From JAKFYM01 sp964416595 (GTDB lineage Bacteria > Bdellovibrionota > UBA1018 > CAIPTA01), in contig CAYQES010000007.1 of assembly GCA_964416595.1 (NCBI GenBank), positions 42,490-106,489 of the forward strand: a stretch of 64,000 nt of DNA, written 5' to 3'. The translations under genes were made by a program, and so were the position numbers. The notes under the pieces are model-generated. The model saw nothing but the letters and a program-made list of their open reading frames with translations, ran no database searches and was not told the DNA's origin. This document shows, one piece after another, positions 16,706 through 24,067 of this stretch; position 1 is the stretch's first letter; the number at the start of each line of letters is the position of its first letter.

Positions 16706-17586
16706 TCGCCAAATACGCAGCGGCCCTATCTCTCATCGAAGTGGCCTTGGGTTCCGTGCTGCACTCTTTCCGCATCCCATTTTCCGGCAATTTCCTTTCC
16801 TTGAACCAAGGTTTTCTTCTGTGCCGGGCTTCTTTGGCGGCACGCGAGCTGGATCATCGGGGTGGAGTACCCTACGCAATTTCTAATGTAGCGGCGGTGT
16901 TAAAATCCTTGGCACCTGCGGGAAAAAAACTGGGGCCTATGCTGAGTTTGAGTGTGCAGGGCGGATTATTTTCTTTGGGCGTATTTCTGTTTGGCGTGAA
17001 CGGACTAGGGTTAGTGGTAGGAATGGTTTTGCTCTCGTTCTGGACCTTTCTGCAGCCCCTCGTGACCTACTATTTATTTTTTGGCTCCGAACTTTTTGCG
17101 GCGTTAAATTATTTGTTTGAAAAAACTTTGCCGTACCACGGTTTGTCTTTGGGTGGGCTTGGCTGGATTTTAGCGGCGGTGGTGGCCGTGAAAGCATTGG
17201 TGGCAGCTGTGCTGGCGGTGCTGGCTATGGGATCCAAGGGCGCAGATTTTCAGGATCGATTGCTGGTGATGGCGAAGGAGCGAGGCTTGAAGCCACTGGC
17301 ACCCCGGGCGGGATCGCCTTTGTGGCTCGCGCTCCGGGATTTAACTCATCCTTTGTTTTTGTTTTCGCTTTTTGCTACCGGATTTTTTCTCTATTTTTCC
17401 CAGCATAGCGCGGGAGAAAAAATTTGGATCATGCTTCGGCCCTTGGCGATTGGTTTTTGTTTTTTTTATTTCTCTCGCACGCTCACCCTGGATCGCTGGC
17501 TTTCCCGCTTGCACGGAACAAGATTCGAGGGATTTGCCCGGGCTTGCCAGGGAGCCCTGGCGCATTTACGGGGGGATGGGGGATAG
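16675..17586 (+). CDS. multi-spanning membrane protein of unknown family
   Basis: The 303-residue product has about seven hydrophobic segments (around residues 12-32, 88-110, 112-135, 153-185, 223-243, 250-268). A conserved-looking N-terminal piece 'LGSVLHSFRIPFSGNFLSLNQGFLLCRA' resembles the start of small transporter subunits (for example ECF S-components or BioY-like proteins), but the match is too weak to name one. The start is a GTG inside the DUF1232 gene, 31 bases before its stop. Transport or envelope function is likely; the substrate is unknown. Confidence 0.65.
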   Translation: MGSQQEKISVIAKYAAALSLIEVALGSVLHSFRIPFSGNFLSLNQGFLLCRASLAARELDHRGGVPYAISNVAAVLKSLAPAGKKLGPMLSLSVQGGLFSLGVFLFGVNGLGLVVGMVLLSFWTFLQPLVTYYLFFGSELFAALNYLFEKTLPYHGLSLGGLGWILAAVVAVKALVAAVLAVLAMGSKGADFQDRLLVMAKERGLKPLAPRAGSPLWLALRDLTHPLFLFSLFATGFFLYFSQHSAGEKIWIMLRPLAIGFCFFYFSRTLTLDRWLSRLHGTRFEGFARACQGALAHLRGDGG

Positions 17587-17731
17587 GCTTTTATTTTGCC
17601 CGTGCAAAGTGCGTTGTGTAATGCTGCAAGGGTGACGCACCGCTTGTCCGGCGCCGGACTTTTTGAAATTATGGGGCTGGAGTGCCTAGTGCAGAGGCGC
17701 CTTCTAGATTTTGTTCAGCTAATCGTTTTTC

Positions 17732-18388
17732 TCAACGAATCTCCTCCACCTTCACACCCAACCGCTTCGCATAAGCTTCCAAGGTGCGCTGCCAAGCGGG
17801 GCGCGAGAGAGCCCGCGCGTAATACGCTTTAAGCAAAGGAAAGCTATTCAGCAAATCCGTATGGCGGATTTGGCGCAAAACTGTGGCGAGGAGAAGATCG
17901 GCCACGGTGAAATCTGCGGTGGCGATCCAATCACGCCCTTCCAGACGGTCTTCCAGCCACCCGAGGCACTTCTTCGCTTCTTTAATCATATCTGGCCTGC
18001 GACTATTTTTTTCACCACCACCGAATTTATCAATCAAAATAAGCTCGAGCATGGGCCGCTCTATTGTGCTTAAGGAAGCAAAACACCATTGGGAAACGCG
18101 GGTGCGCCCTTCAAAATCGGATGGAATGAGTTTTCCGGTTTTTTCGGCGAGGTAAAGGAGAATTGCCCCGGATTCGGAGAGGGCGAAGTCCCCATCTTTG
18201 ATCGCCGGCACTAGTCCGAAGGGGCTGATTTTGCGGAAGTCGGGGCTATTATGCTCGCCACCGGTGTGATCGATGCCGTGCACACGATAGGGTAGCCCGA
18301 TTTCTTCGAGCATCCACTCTACCCTGAGATCCCGGGTCTCGCCGATGACGGGCCGAAAAACGCGGCCAAAGCCATATAGTGTGATCAT
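17732..18388 (-). CDS. glutathione S-transferase family protein
   Basis: A 218-residue cytoplasmic protein with a thioredoxin-like N-terminal half, including 'SPFGLVPAIKDGDFALSESGAILLYLAEK' (cis-Pro and the glutathione gamma-Glu binding E-S pair around residue 70), and an all-helical C-terminal half with 'WIATADFTVADLLLATVL', the N-capping box of GSTs. The substrate is unknown. A GGAGA ribosome binding site precedes the ATG. The 145 bases between this gene and the membrane protein gene (17587-17731) show nothing I can name. Confidence 0.88.
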   Translation of the reverse strand: MITLYGFGRVFRPVIGETRDLRVEWMLEEIGLPYRVHGIDHTGGEHNSPDFRKISPFGLVPAIKDGDFALSESGAILLYLAEKTGKLIPSDFEGRTRVSQWCFASLSTIERPMLELILIDKFGGGEKNSRRPDMIKEAKKCLGWLEDRLEGRDWIATADFTVADLLLATVLRQIRHTDLLNSFPLLKAYYARALSRPAWQRTLEAYAKRLGVKVEEIR

Positions 18389-18415
18389 AAATTCTCCATA
18401 GTTTTTTCTTTGCGC

Positions 18416-18769
18416 CTAAACCATCACCACCAACCCATACCTACAGCTCGGGCAAATCACCTGCCAGTTTGTCGGCGGGCTCGTGGCCGGCACTTTCACT
18501 TCTTTCTGGCACTCGGGGCACGCAAAAGAAAAGGGCAGCACTTCTTTTTCATACCGCCACTTACGCACGCCCTGGTAGATTCCGAAAAAAAAGAAAAATG
18601 GCACCGTTACCCAGTGGATGGGGGGCAGCGGAGCTGTGGCCACACTTAATCCCCAAAAAATTCCAAGCGCTTTCAATGCCCGTTTTCTTCTTTCCGCCAC
18701 ATCCAGAACCCGCCAATCCAAGGAAATGGCAGTTTCTTTGCCACCGACGGATTTAATACGGGCGCTCAT
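18416..18769 (-). CDS. membrane protein with C-terminal zinc ribbon
   Basis: The 117-residue product has basic N-terminal text, two closely spaced hydrophobic segments (about residues 33-65) and a C-terminal zinc ribbon with two CxxC knuckles (F-A-C-P-E-C at ~83-88 and I-C-P-S-C at ~104-108). The zinc domain should face the cytoplasm. GGAGG precedes the ATG, which lies 17 bases inside the end of the upstream C45 hydrolase gene. No family recognised. Confidence 0.68.
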   Translation of the reverse strand: MSARIKSVGGKETAISLDWRVLDVAERRKRALKALGIFWGLSVATAPLPPIHWVTVPFFFFFGIYQGVRKWRYEKEVLPFSFACPECQKEVKVPATSPPTNWQVICPSCRYGLVVMV

Positions 18770-20438
18770 GGATACCTCCAGAGAAAAATTGGAACTTAAG
18801 ATTAGGTGGAGAAACTTTTTTTCCTCTCAATACTTCTTGGGCAAACTTCTCCAATTTTGGAAAAAATATGGGCGCGTTCAACAATTGATCCGCAAGTCTC
18901 TGGGCATCCTCTTTTCGTTCCATACCCACAAGGCTTGCGAGCCGCACCCACTGCAAACTTTGTAAAATATAGGCGGGTTCACTTAAATAACGGGGATTCT
19001 CCGCCTCTCTTCCTAATGCTACAGCCTCGGCGTAGCGCTTTAGCTGATAGAGGCTCGTGGCTTGAAAGAGAATAGCATCTAAAGTTTTTTGGGAACTAAG
19101 AAAGGGTAAGGCTTTGCCGGGATCTTCTTCTTCAAAATAGGCCTGAAACGCTTCTGACATTGCTCTCTGCCGTTCCCGCTTCTCGGCCTTTGTGCCCGAA
19201 AGCACCACTTCTTCATAAACCAATTCCCGGGCGGGATCTAAAAGAGCCGCAAAATCCAATGTCACAAATCTTCCACTGGCCGTGGGGGCGGGATCCACGC
19301 TCATATGCACCGAGGCGGTTTTGTTCTGCAAATTAGAACTCAACACCACAGTTTGGATCGTATTAGCCTTTAAAATATCTTGGTAGGCACTGATTTCTCC
19401 CAAAGGATTTTCCTGGTAGCTTAAAATTTCCGCTGCAGCGGAGGCGGTGGCCGCAGAACCACCTAGCATCGCCATTGCCTTCTCATGGCGGTACACAGAA
19501 TTTGTTTTATCAGGCAAGAGCATATTTTCCCATTTGCGGATCTCTGGATCATGCACATGATTGGTTTGCACGAGCTCGCTTTCAGATTCCCGCACCGCAA
19601 AGTGGCGGCTGGAAGATTCCACAGCCATACTGCGACCACGGAAAATATCTGTGAGGACAAATGTCCAAAGAGCCGGGGGGCGATTTGCACGCAAGATTTC
19701 CACGGCTTCTTCTAGAGTGCGAGCTTTGCGCAACACCATTTCGCCCAAGAGCACCATGGGTAGGCCGGAAAGGCTTTGGTCCCGAGTATAGTTTTGGTGC
19801 ACGGCAAAACTGATGCCCGCTTCGTTCACGCCCGTGATTCCGCCCCAGGGCATCCCGTGGGCGGAGAACACAAGGTGCTTTAATTCGGCACTTCCCGCTT
19901 CGGGCGATACCACCACCAATAGGGGATGGGCATCCCAAGCGCCCACGCCCCCGAAGTCTAAATTTCGGCCCATCACAAAATGGCCGTTTTTGTCTTTCCA
20001 AGCCACGCTTGTGCAACCACCGGCGGAACCGGCAGATACGCCCTGAAGCATGGTGGCTATATCCGGCAAACTTGCGGCCCGTTTTAGTTCGATGGAATCG
20101 AGTCCAAAGCCCGCGGCTAAAGCGTCCAATTCTTCCGCCCATGGCCCTGGCACTCTGCGGTGTAGCAGGCGAACAATTTGGTTCAAAGCTAAAGTAAAAG
20201 GTGAGCGTAAATAGCTCGGCTGCACAGTGCGGATGATTTTGTGGGAAAAATAATCAATCACCGCCGGAGAAATCCCCCGCATGGCCCCCATTTGCCGGGC
20301 CCGATCTTCTGGTTTTCCCGTGAGATATAGCACTGGCAAGTTCCCGCATTTTTTCAAGCCTTCTTGCACCGTTTCGCAAGGAGCAGCCCACGCAGAAAAA
20401 GGAAGGAGCAGAGCGGCAAACAATAGACAGACTTTCAT
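18753..20438 (-). CDS. exported C45-family autoproteolytic acyltransferase/hydrolase
   Basis: The 561-residue product has a signal peptide (about residues 1-19, ending AWAAP) and the Ntn-hydrolase core of the C45 (isopenicillin acyltransferase-like) family: 'AGGCTSVAWKD' with the expected self-cleavage nucleophile Cys142, then 'GHFVMGRNLDF', 'HGMPWGGITGVNEAGISFAVHQNY' and 'VQTNHVHDP'. Members cut themselves before the Cys and then hydrolyse or transfer acyl-amide bonds. Residues ~430-545 are helical and read like TPR repeats, an extra domain beyond the core. It is periplasmic or surface exposed. The substrate (acyl-homoserine lactone, beta-lactam, lipoamide or peptidoglycan amide) cannot be told from sequence. 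Confidence 0.82.
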   Translation of the reverse strand: MKVCLLFAALLLPFSAWAAPCETVQEGLKKCGNLPVLYLTGKPEDRARQMGAMRGISPAVIDYFSHKIIRTVQPSYLRSPFTLALNQIVRLLHRRVPGPWAEELDALAAGFGLDSIELKRAASLPDIATMLQGVSAGSAGGCTSVAWKDKNGHFVMGRNLDFGGVGAWDAHPLLVVVSPEAGSAELKHLVFSAHGMPWGGITGVNEAGISFAVHQNYTRDQSLSGLPMVLLGEMVLRKARTLEEAVEILRANRPPALWTFVLTDIFRGRSMAVESSSRHFAVRESESELVQTNHVHDPEIRKWENMLLPDKTNSVYRHEKAMAMLGGSAATASAAAEILSYQENPLGEISAYQDILKANTIQTVVLSSNLQNKTASVHMSVDPAPTASGRFVTLDFAALLDPARELVYEEVVLSGTKAEKRERQRAMSEAFQAYFEEEDPGKALPFLSSQKTLDAILFQATSLYQLKRYAEAVALGREAENPRYLSEPAYILQSLQWVRLASLVGMERKEDAQRLADQLLNAPIFFPKLEKFAQEVLRGKKVSPPNLKFQFFSGGIHERPY

Positions 20439-20474
20439 GGCAGTAGTTTGCCTGAAACCGCCGCGGCTTTCTAC

Positions 20475-20503
20475 TTGATCCTATGCCATTGGCGAACTAG
20501 ATT
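20475..20503 (+). promoter_or_regulatory. predicted sigma70 promoter of the pmtA-like operon
   Basis: TTGATC (20475-20480), a 17-base spacer and TAGATT (20498-20503) form a good sigma70 pair. The expected transcription start is about 20510, only about three bases before the ATG at 20513, and no Shine-Dalgarno sequence lies between, so the transcript may be leaderless. Confidence 0.5.
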
Positions 20504-20512
20504 GCTCCGGAT

Positions 20513-21148
20513 ATGGCAAAAAAGAATAAACAAAAAGTAGTAGAGCGGATCTACGAGCAATTTGGCCCCTACTATAATTTTGTGTTTGGCAAACTTTTGT
20601 TCCAGGAAGGCCGAGAAGCTGCCATTGATTGTTTAGAAATTGAACCTGGTCACAAAGTGTTGGAAGTGGGAGTGGGCACGGGCCTCACGCTGCCGCTCTA
20701 TCCTATCAATTGCCAAGTGATCGGCGTGGATCTTTCCCGGAGCATGTTGAATGAGGCAGAGGCGCTCATTAAACGTAAGCGCTTGAAGAATGCCACTGTA
20801 AAACTTATGGATGCCACGAAACTAGAATTTCCCGATAATTCTTTTGATGGAGTGCTGGGCAATCTTTTTATCAGCGCCACGAGCTATCCCCGGGAGGCGT
20901 TGCTCGAGATGAAACGGGTGTGCAAGCCGGGCGGCACGATCGTGCTCATGAATCATTTTAAAAGCGAGAATCCAGTTTTAGGAACCATGGAAACAGTGTT
21001 CAATCCCTTGGCGCAAAGTTTCTTAGGTTTTAAATCTAATCTCGAAATGCAGCCGCTACTAGAATCTGTGGGTCTTGAGCCGAAACGGGTGCAAAAAGTA
21101 AATATGTTTAATTTATGGACAGCCGTTTCCATGGTGAATAAAAAGTGA
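20513..21148 (+). CDS. pmtA: SAM-dependent methyltransferase, phosphatidylethanolamine N-methyltransferase (PmtA)-like
   Basis: A 211-residue class I methyltransferase with motif I 'VLEVGVGTGLTLPLYP' (~residues 49-64), 'VIGVDLSRSMLNEA', 'DNSFDGVLGNLFISATSYP' and 'KPGGTIVLMNHF'. The 'GVGTGLTLPLYP...GVDLSRSML' wording is typical of bacterial PmtA, which methylates phosphatidylethanolamine stepwise to phosphatidylcholine at the inner membrane. An N-terminal 'YEQFGPYYNFVFGKLLF' fits too. UbiE-type methyltransferases are the main alternative. It overlaps the next gene by GTGA. Confidence 0.75.
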   Translation: MAKKNKQKVVERIYEQFGPYYNFVFGKLLFQEGREAAIDCLEIEPGHKVLEVGVGTGLTLPLYPINCQVIGVDLSRSMLNEAEALIKRKRLKNATVKLMDATKLEFPDNSFDGVLGNLFISATSYPREALLEMKRVCKPGGTIVLMNHFKSENPVLGTMETVFNPLAQSFLGFKSNLEMQPLLESVGLEPKRVQKVNMFNLWTAVSMVNKK

Positions 21149-22071
21149 AACCCGCCGTAGTGGTTGGCCATTCGGGCCAGGTTTCTCGGGCTTTAGGCCA
21201 AGCCTTACAGGGCCGAAAAATTCTTTTCACGAGCTCTTCCGGTGCCGAGGGCACTTGGCCTCTTAACTTAGGCGATTCCGCTTCGATCTTGGCCTTTTTT
21301 AAAAAACTTCCTTCTCATTTTCCCCAAGCAGAAATTTTTCTCGTCGGCGCCATGACCCACGTGGACCGCTGCGAGCAAGAGCAAGACGCTTGCCGCAGGA
21401 TTAACTGGGAAGGACCAGCGCTCGTGGCAAAATTAGCCCGGGAGCAGGGCCATGGCCTCACCTATTTTTCCACCGAATATGTGTTCGGTGGTGCCGAGTA
21501 TGAAGGCGGTGCCATCGGGCCCTTCACAGAAGAAGATCCACCTTTTCCCACCTCCTGGTATGGGCAGTGCAAATTAGAAGCGGAAAAAGCGGTACAAGCG
21601 ACCTACGGAGAAAACGCTCTCATCGTGCGCACCACCATGGTGTATTCCTGGGATCCCAAAGGGATGAATTTCCTGATGCAGTATTTGCGTCAGCTAGAGA
21701 GCCACGCAAAAAATGTATCTTCCGTTTTTCGTGTTCCCGTGGACCAAATTTCTACACCCACCTATGCCCCAGCCTTGGCTGCAGCCACGGTACAATTGCG
21801 GGATCGGGCTTTAGGTGGAGTATTTCATTTGGTGGGTCCGGATCTTTTGGGACGGGATGAATTAGTGGTGTGGGTAGCGGAGGCATTCGGTTTTGGTATG
21901 GAGACGGCTCGCTCGGCTTTTCAATTTGTGAAAACCAAAGATTTAGGCCAAGCCGCTAAGCGGCCGCTGACCGCAGGCCTTTCTTGTGAAAAAGCCATAA
22001 GGCATGGCCTACCTGTTGTTTCTTTATCTGAAGCGTTTGAAGATGTGAAACGCCTTAAGGAACGAACCTAA
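21145..22071 (+). CDS. RmlD-like NAD(P)-dependent sugar reductase (extended SDR)
   Basis: The 308-residue product starts at a GTG overlapping the pmtA stop. It has a nucleotide-binding 'VVGHSGQVSRALGQAL', 'VGAMTHVDRCEQ', 'YFSTEYVFGG', and the catalytic Y-x-x-x-K in 'SWYGQCKLEAE', matching the RmlD/MAT2B group. RmlD reduces dTDP-4-dehydro-rhamnose to dTDP-L-rhamnose. The rmlC, rmlA and rmlB genes lie 7 kb away and lack a neighbouring rmlD, so this gene is the best candidate for the missing step. The first motif lacks the second glycine of GxxGQxG (S-G-Q-V), so another dTDP- or UDP-sugar is possible. Confidence 0.68.
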   Translation: MKPAVVVGHSGQVSRALGQALQGRKILFTSSSGAEGTWPLNLGDSASILAFFKKLPSHFPQAEIFLVGAMTHVDRCEQEQDACRRINWEGPALVAKLAREQGHGLTYFSTEYVFGGAEYEGGAIGPFTEEDPPFPTSWYGQCKLEAEKAVQATYGENALIVRTTMVYSWDPKGMNFLMQYLRQLESHAKNVSSVFRVPVDQISTPTYAPALAAATVQLRDRALGGVFHLVGPDLLGRDELVVWVAEAFGFGMETARSAFQFVKTKDLGQAAKRPLTAGLSCEKAIRHGLPVVSLSEAFEDVKRLKERT

Positions 22072-23153
22072 GGTGTTAGGAAAGCGGTCACGAGCCCCCG
22101 AGGGATATAGCCTTGACGAAAAGTTTTTTCCCAGAGCTCTAGAGTGTCTAAGGCGTCTTTAAAGATCTCGTCATGTTCTCCAAGTAGTAGCTGACGGGTG
22201 CGATAAACGGCGTTTAGTGCATGAGAGATGCGATCTTGTACTATCTTGTCTTTACGGTTTAATACACTTTCGGTTCGCTCTTGCCAGGCTAAGTGGCTTC
22301 GCACTCCATAGTGATCACTATAGGGCATCATTTCATTGCCTTTTAAGTTAATTTCACTTTTCTCTACAGACCAAGCCAATTGGGTGCCATTACGTATTAA
22401 TACATAATCGATGATCTGATCTTGGCTTGACCAAGAAAAAGCATTTTCGCTGCAGTACGTGCAAAGGGAGTAATTGGAGCCTTCATAGGGGCCATTGGCC
22501 TCCACAAAAGAATCTCGTAGCAGCAAAAGATCTCGCAATAGATCGAGTTCGAGGCTAATAGGCGGGGCATTTAAATCACCAGTTAGTACGAGGGGAAGAT
22601 TGTTAGGATTTTTCTCAACAAAATCTATTAATTGAACGATTTGCGCCAGGCGGATGGCTTCGCTGTTGGGATGGGTATGTAGATTCAGGAAGAGGGCGCG
22701 GAGGCCGTTGTCTAACTTAGCTTCTACATAACTAAAGCCTTTTTGTACGTTGAAATTATCTCTCACCCAGTCTAGGAGCCCGTCTTCATTATTAACCTGG
22801 AAAAGTACAGATTTTGCTCGAAGAATATTGCCTAGGAAGGCTGACGCTAGGCCAATTTTTTGCCCATCAAAGCCGTAGCGGAAATTGTCAGCCCATAGGC
22901 TAAGGTAGCGCCCTTTTTGTAAGTGATCGGCTACACGTTCGTAATCGCTCTCTTGCCAGAGTTCTTGAAATTGCACAGCCTCACAGGGATTCTGATTGAG
23001 CTCTTGGGACATCCAATCCAAGCGCAGCGGAACATAGGTGGCGTAAGGTGTGGCATAAACATTAAATGTTTGCACACATAGCGGTTTGTTGGCGCTGAAA
23101 GCAGTGGGCGCAAAAAATAGTGTAATTAAAAATAAAAATGCCCTGGGGTACAT
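22068..23153 (-). CDS. secreted endonuclease/exonuclease/phosphatase-fold hydrolase (sphingomyelinase-like)
   Basis: The 361-residue product (from ATG 23153) has a signal peptide (MYPRAFLFLITLFFAPTAFSA) and EEP-superfamily catalytic motifs: 'QTFNVYA', metal-binding Glu in 'FQELW', 'LFLNLHTHPN', 'LTGDLNAPP' and 'YSDHYGV'. The order and the 'HTHPNSEAIRLAQ' segment resemble neutral sphingomyelinases, which cleave phosphodiesters of lipids; a secreted DNase is the alternative. Residues ~290-361 form an extra helical tail. An in-frame ATG at 23171 is the alternative start. The AGGA site and the ATG lie in the loop of a perfect 9-bp hairpin. It could attack host or prey membranes, which is inference only. 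Confidence 0.72.
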   Translation of the reverse strand: MYPRAFLFLITLFFAPTAFSANKPLCVQTFNVYATPYATYVPLRLDWMSQELNQNPCEAVQFQELWQESDYERVADHLQKGRYLSLWADNFRYGFDGQKIGLASAFLGNILRAKSVLFQVNNEDGLLDWVRDNFNVQKGFSYVEAKLDNGLRALFLNLHTHPNSEAIRLAQIVQLIDFVEKNPNNLPLVLTGDLNAPPISLELDLLRDLLLLRDSFVEANGPYEGSNYSLCTYCSENAFSWSSQDQIIDYVLIRNGTQLAWSVEKSEINLKGNEMMPYSDHYGVRSHLAWQERTESVLNRKDKIVQDRISHALNAVYRTRQLLLGEHDEIFKDALDTLELWEKTFRQGYIPRGLVTAFLTP

Positions 23154-23171
23154 CGGATTCCTCCAGGGCAT
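23138..23171 (-). promoter_or_regulatory. RNA hairpin enclosing the ribosome binding site and start codon of the EEP hydrolase
   Basis: On the minus strand ATGCCCTGG (23171-23163) pairs perfectly with CCAGGGCAT (23146-23138). The 16-base loop holds AGGA and the ATG at 23153. This could form a translational control element, or it could be chance since the inner arm is coding. Confidence 0.35.
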
Positions 23172-23189
23172 AGATATAGACTAGTTGCG

Positions 23190-24011
23190 TTAAAAACGGA
23201 AGGAAAGTCTTCCGTTGAAGCTATTGGTGCCAAAAGCTCTTTGGTATTCAGCACCTAAAGAAATAAACAGGAGGCGAACGTCCAAGCCGCCCATCAACTG
23301 GAGGCTAGAAGGCTTAGAGGTGGCTGAGGTGCCTAGGCCCGAAAAGATGGTGGTTCCAGGAATAGAGGCGCTTACGGCTAGTTTGCCATTGGCTTTCACA
23401 TAACCCGCGCCGAGATAGGGTTCGAATACCAGAAACTTTTTGGAAACCAGGGCTTGAAGGCCATAGAGATCGTCGTCGAAATCAATGGTGGCATCCACAG
23501 GCACGTTACCTGTAGAGGAGTTTTGCAGCCGTTGTTTGTAGCTCAAGCTGGTGGCGGAATAGAAACCCTTGAAAGCCACTGCTACGGGCCATTCCGTGAA
23601 AAAGAGGTCAGTCATGGTCCATTGAGCCGCGCCGGCATATTGAGAGAGCGTAAGGTCTGAAACTGTGATCTGTGGGAAAGCCATGATTTCGCCCGTAAAC
23701 CCTAAGGGTGCACCAATCCGAAGCAAGGCACCACCATGGGGGAACTTGTCTTCATTATAAGAACCGCCAGATCTACGCACTAGATTCAAGATTTCAGGAG
23801 TTTTGGTAACCCCTGCCACCACACCCAATTCAAAACCCCAAAGTCCGCCGAGGCTCGAAGCGGGGGTTACGGAGCTATAGGCAAAGTTAGCCGATAGTTC
23901 TTTTACGATTTTCTCATAATCGGCCGCTGTAATGTTGTTAAGAGAGGGTACATCCGCAAAAGCCCGCATAGGCAAGATAGCCAGTACTGCAATCCATAGC
24001 AGTTTACACAT
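23190..24011 (-). CDS. outer-membrane beta-barrel-like exported protein
   Basis: The 273-residue product has a signal peptide (about residues 1-19, ending AFA), then alternating hydrophobic strands separated by glycine/serine turns, and ends in 'GRLSFRF' with a terminal aromatic residue as expected for a BAM-assembled barrel. It recalls DUF6588-type proteins of gliding or predatory bacteria, but I am not certain of that name. AAAGGAG precedes the ATG. It lies 19 bases upstream of the EEP hydrolase in the same direction, so they may be one operon. Function unknown. Confidence 0.68.
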   Translation of the reverse strand: MCKLLWIAVLAILPMRAFADVPSLNNITAADYEKIVKELSANFAYSSVTPASSLGGLWGFELGVVAGVTKTPEILNLVRRSGGSYNEDKFPHGGALLRIGAPLGFTGEIMAFPQITVSDLTLSQYAGAAQWTMTDLFFTEWPVAVAFKGFYSATSLSYKQRLQNSSTGNVPVDATIDFDDDLYGLQALVSKKFLVFEPYLGAGYVKANGKLAVSASIPGTTIFSGLGTSATSKPSSLQLMGGLDVRLLFISLGAEYQRAFGTNSFNGRLSFRF

Positions 24012-24028
24012 AATAACTCCTTTAAATC

Positions 24029-24061
24029 TTCCCCATGGGGAACTGGTTGTCGTGGTAGATT
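24029..24061 (+). promoter_or_regulatory. extended -10 promoter of the flippase operon with a palindromic putative operator
   Basis: TGGTAGATT (24053-24061) is an extended -10 element six bases before the flippase ATG (24068). The perfect 14-bp palindrome TTCCCCATGGGGAA (24029-24042) lies where the -35 would be, and no -35 hexamer is seen. This arrangement suggests regulator binding at the promoter. Confidence 0.35.
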
Positions 24062-24067
24062 GATTTT

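Noticed and set aside
19582..20142. A 186-codon minus-strand frame inside the C45 hydrolase gene
   Set aside because: Same strand but another frame of a well-supported gene; the translation has Arg/Gly/Cys-rich shadow composition.
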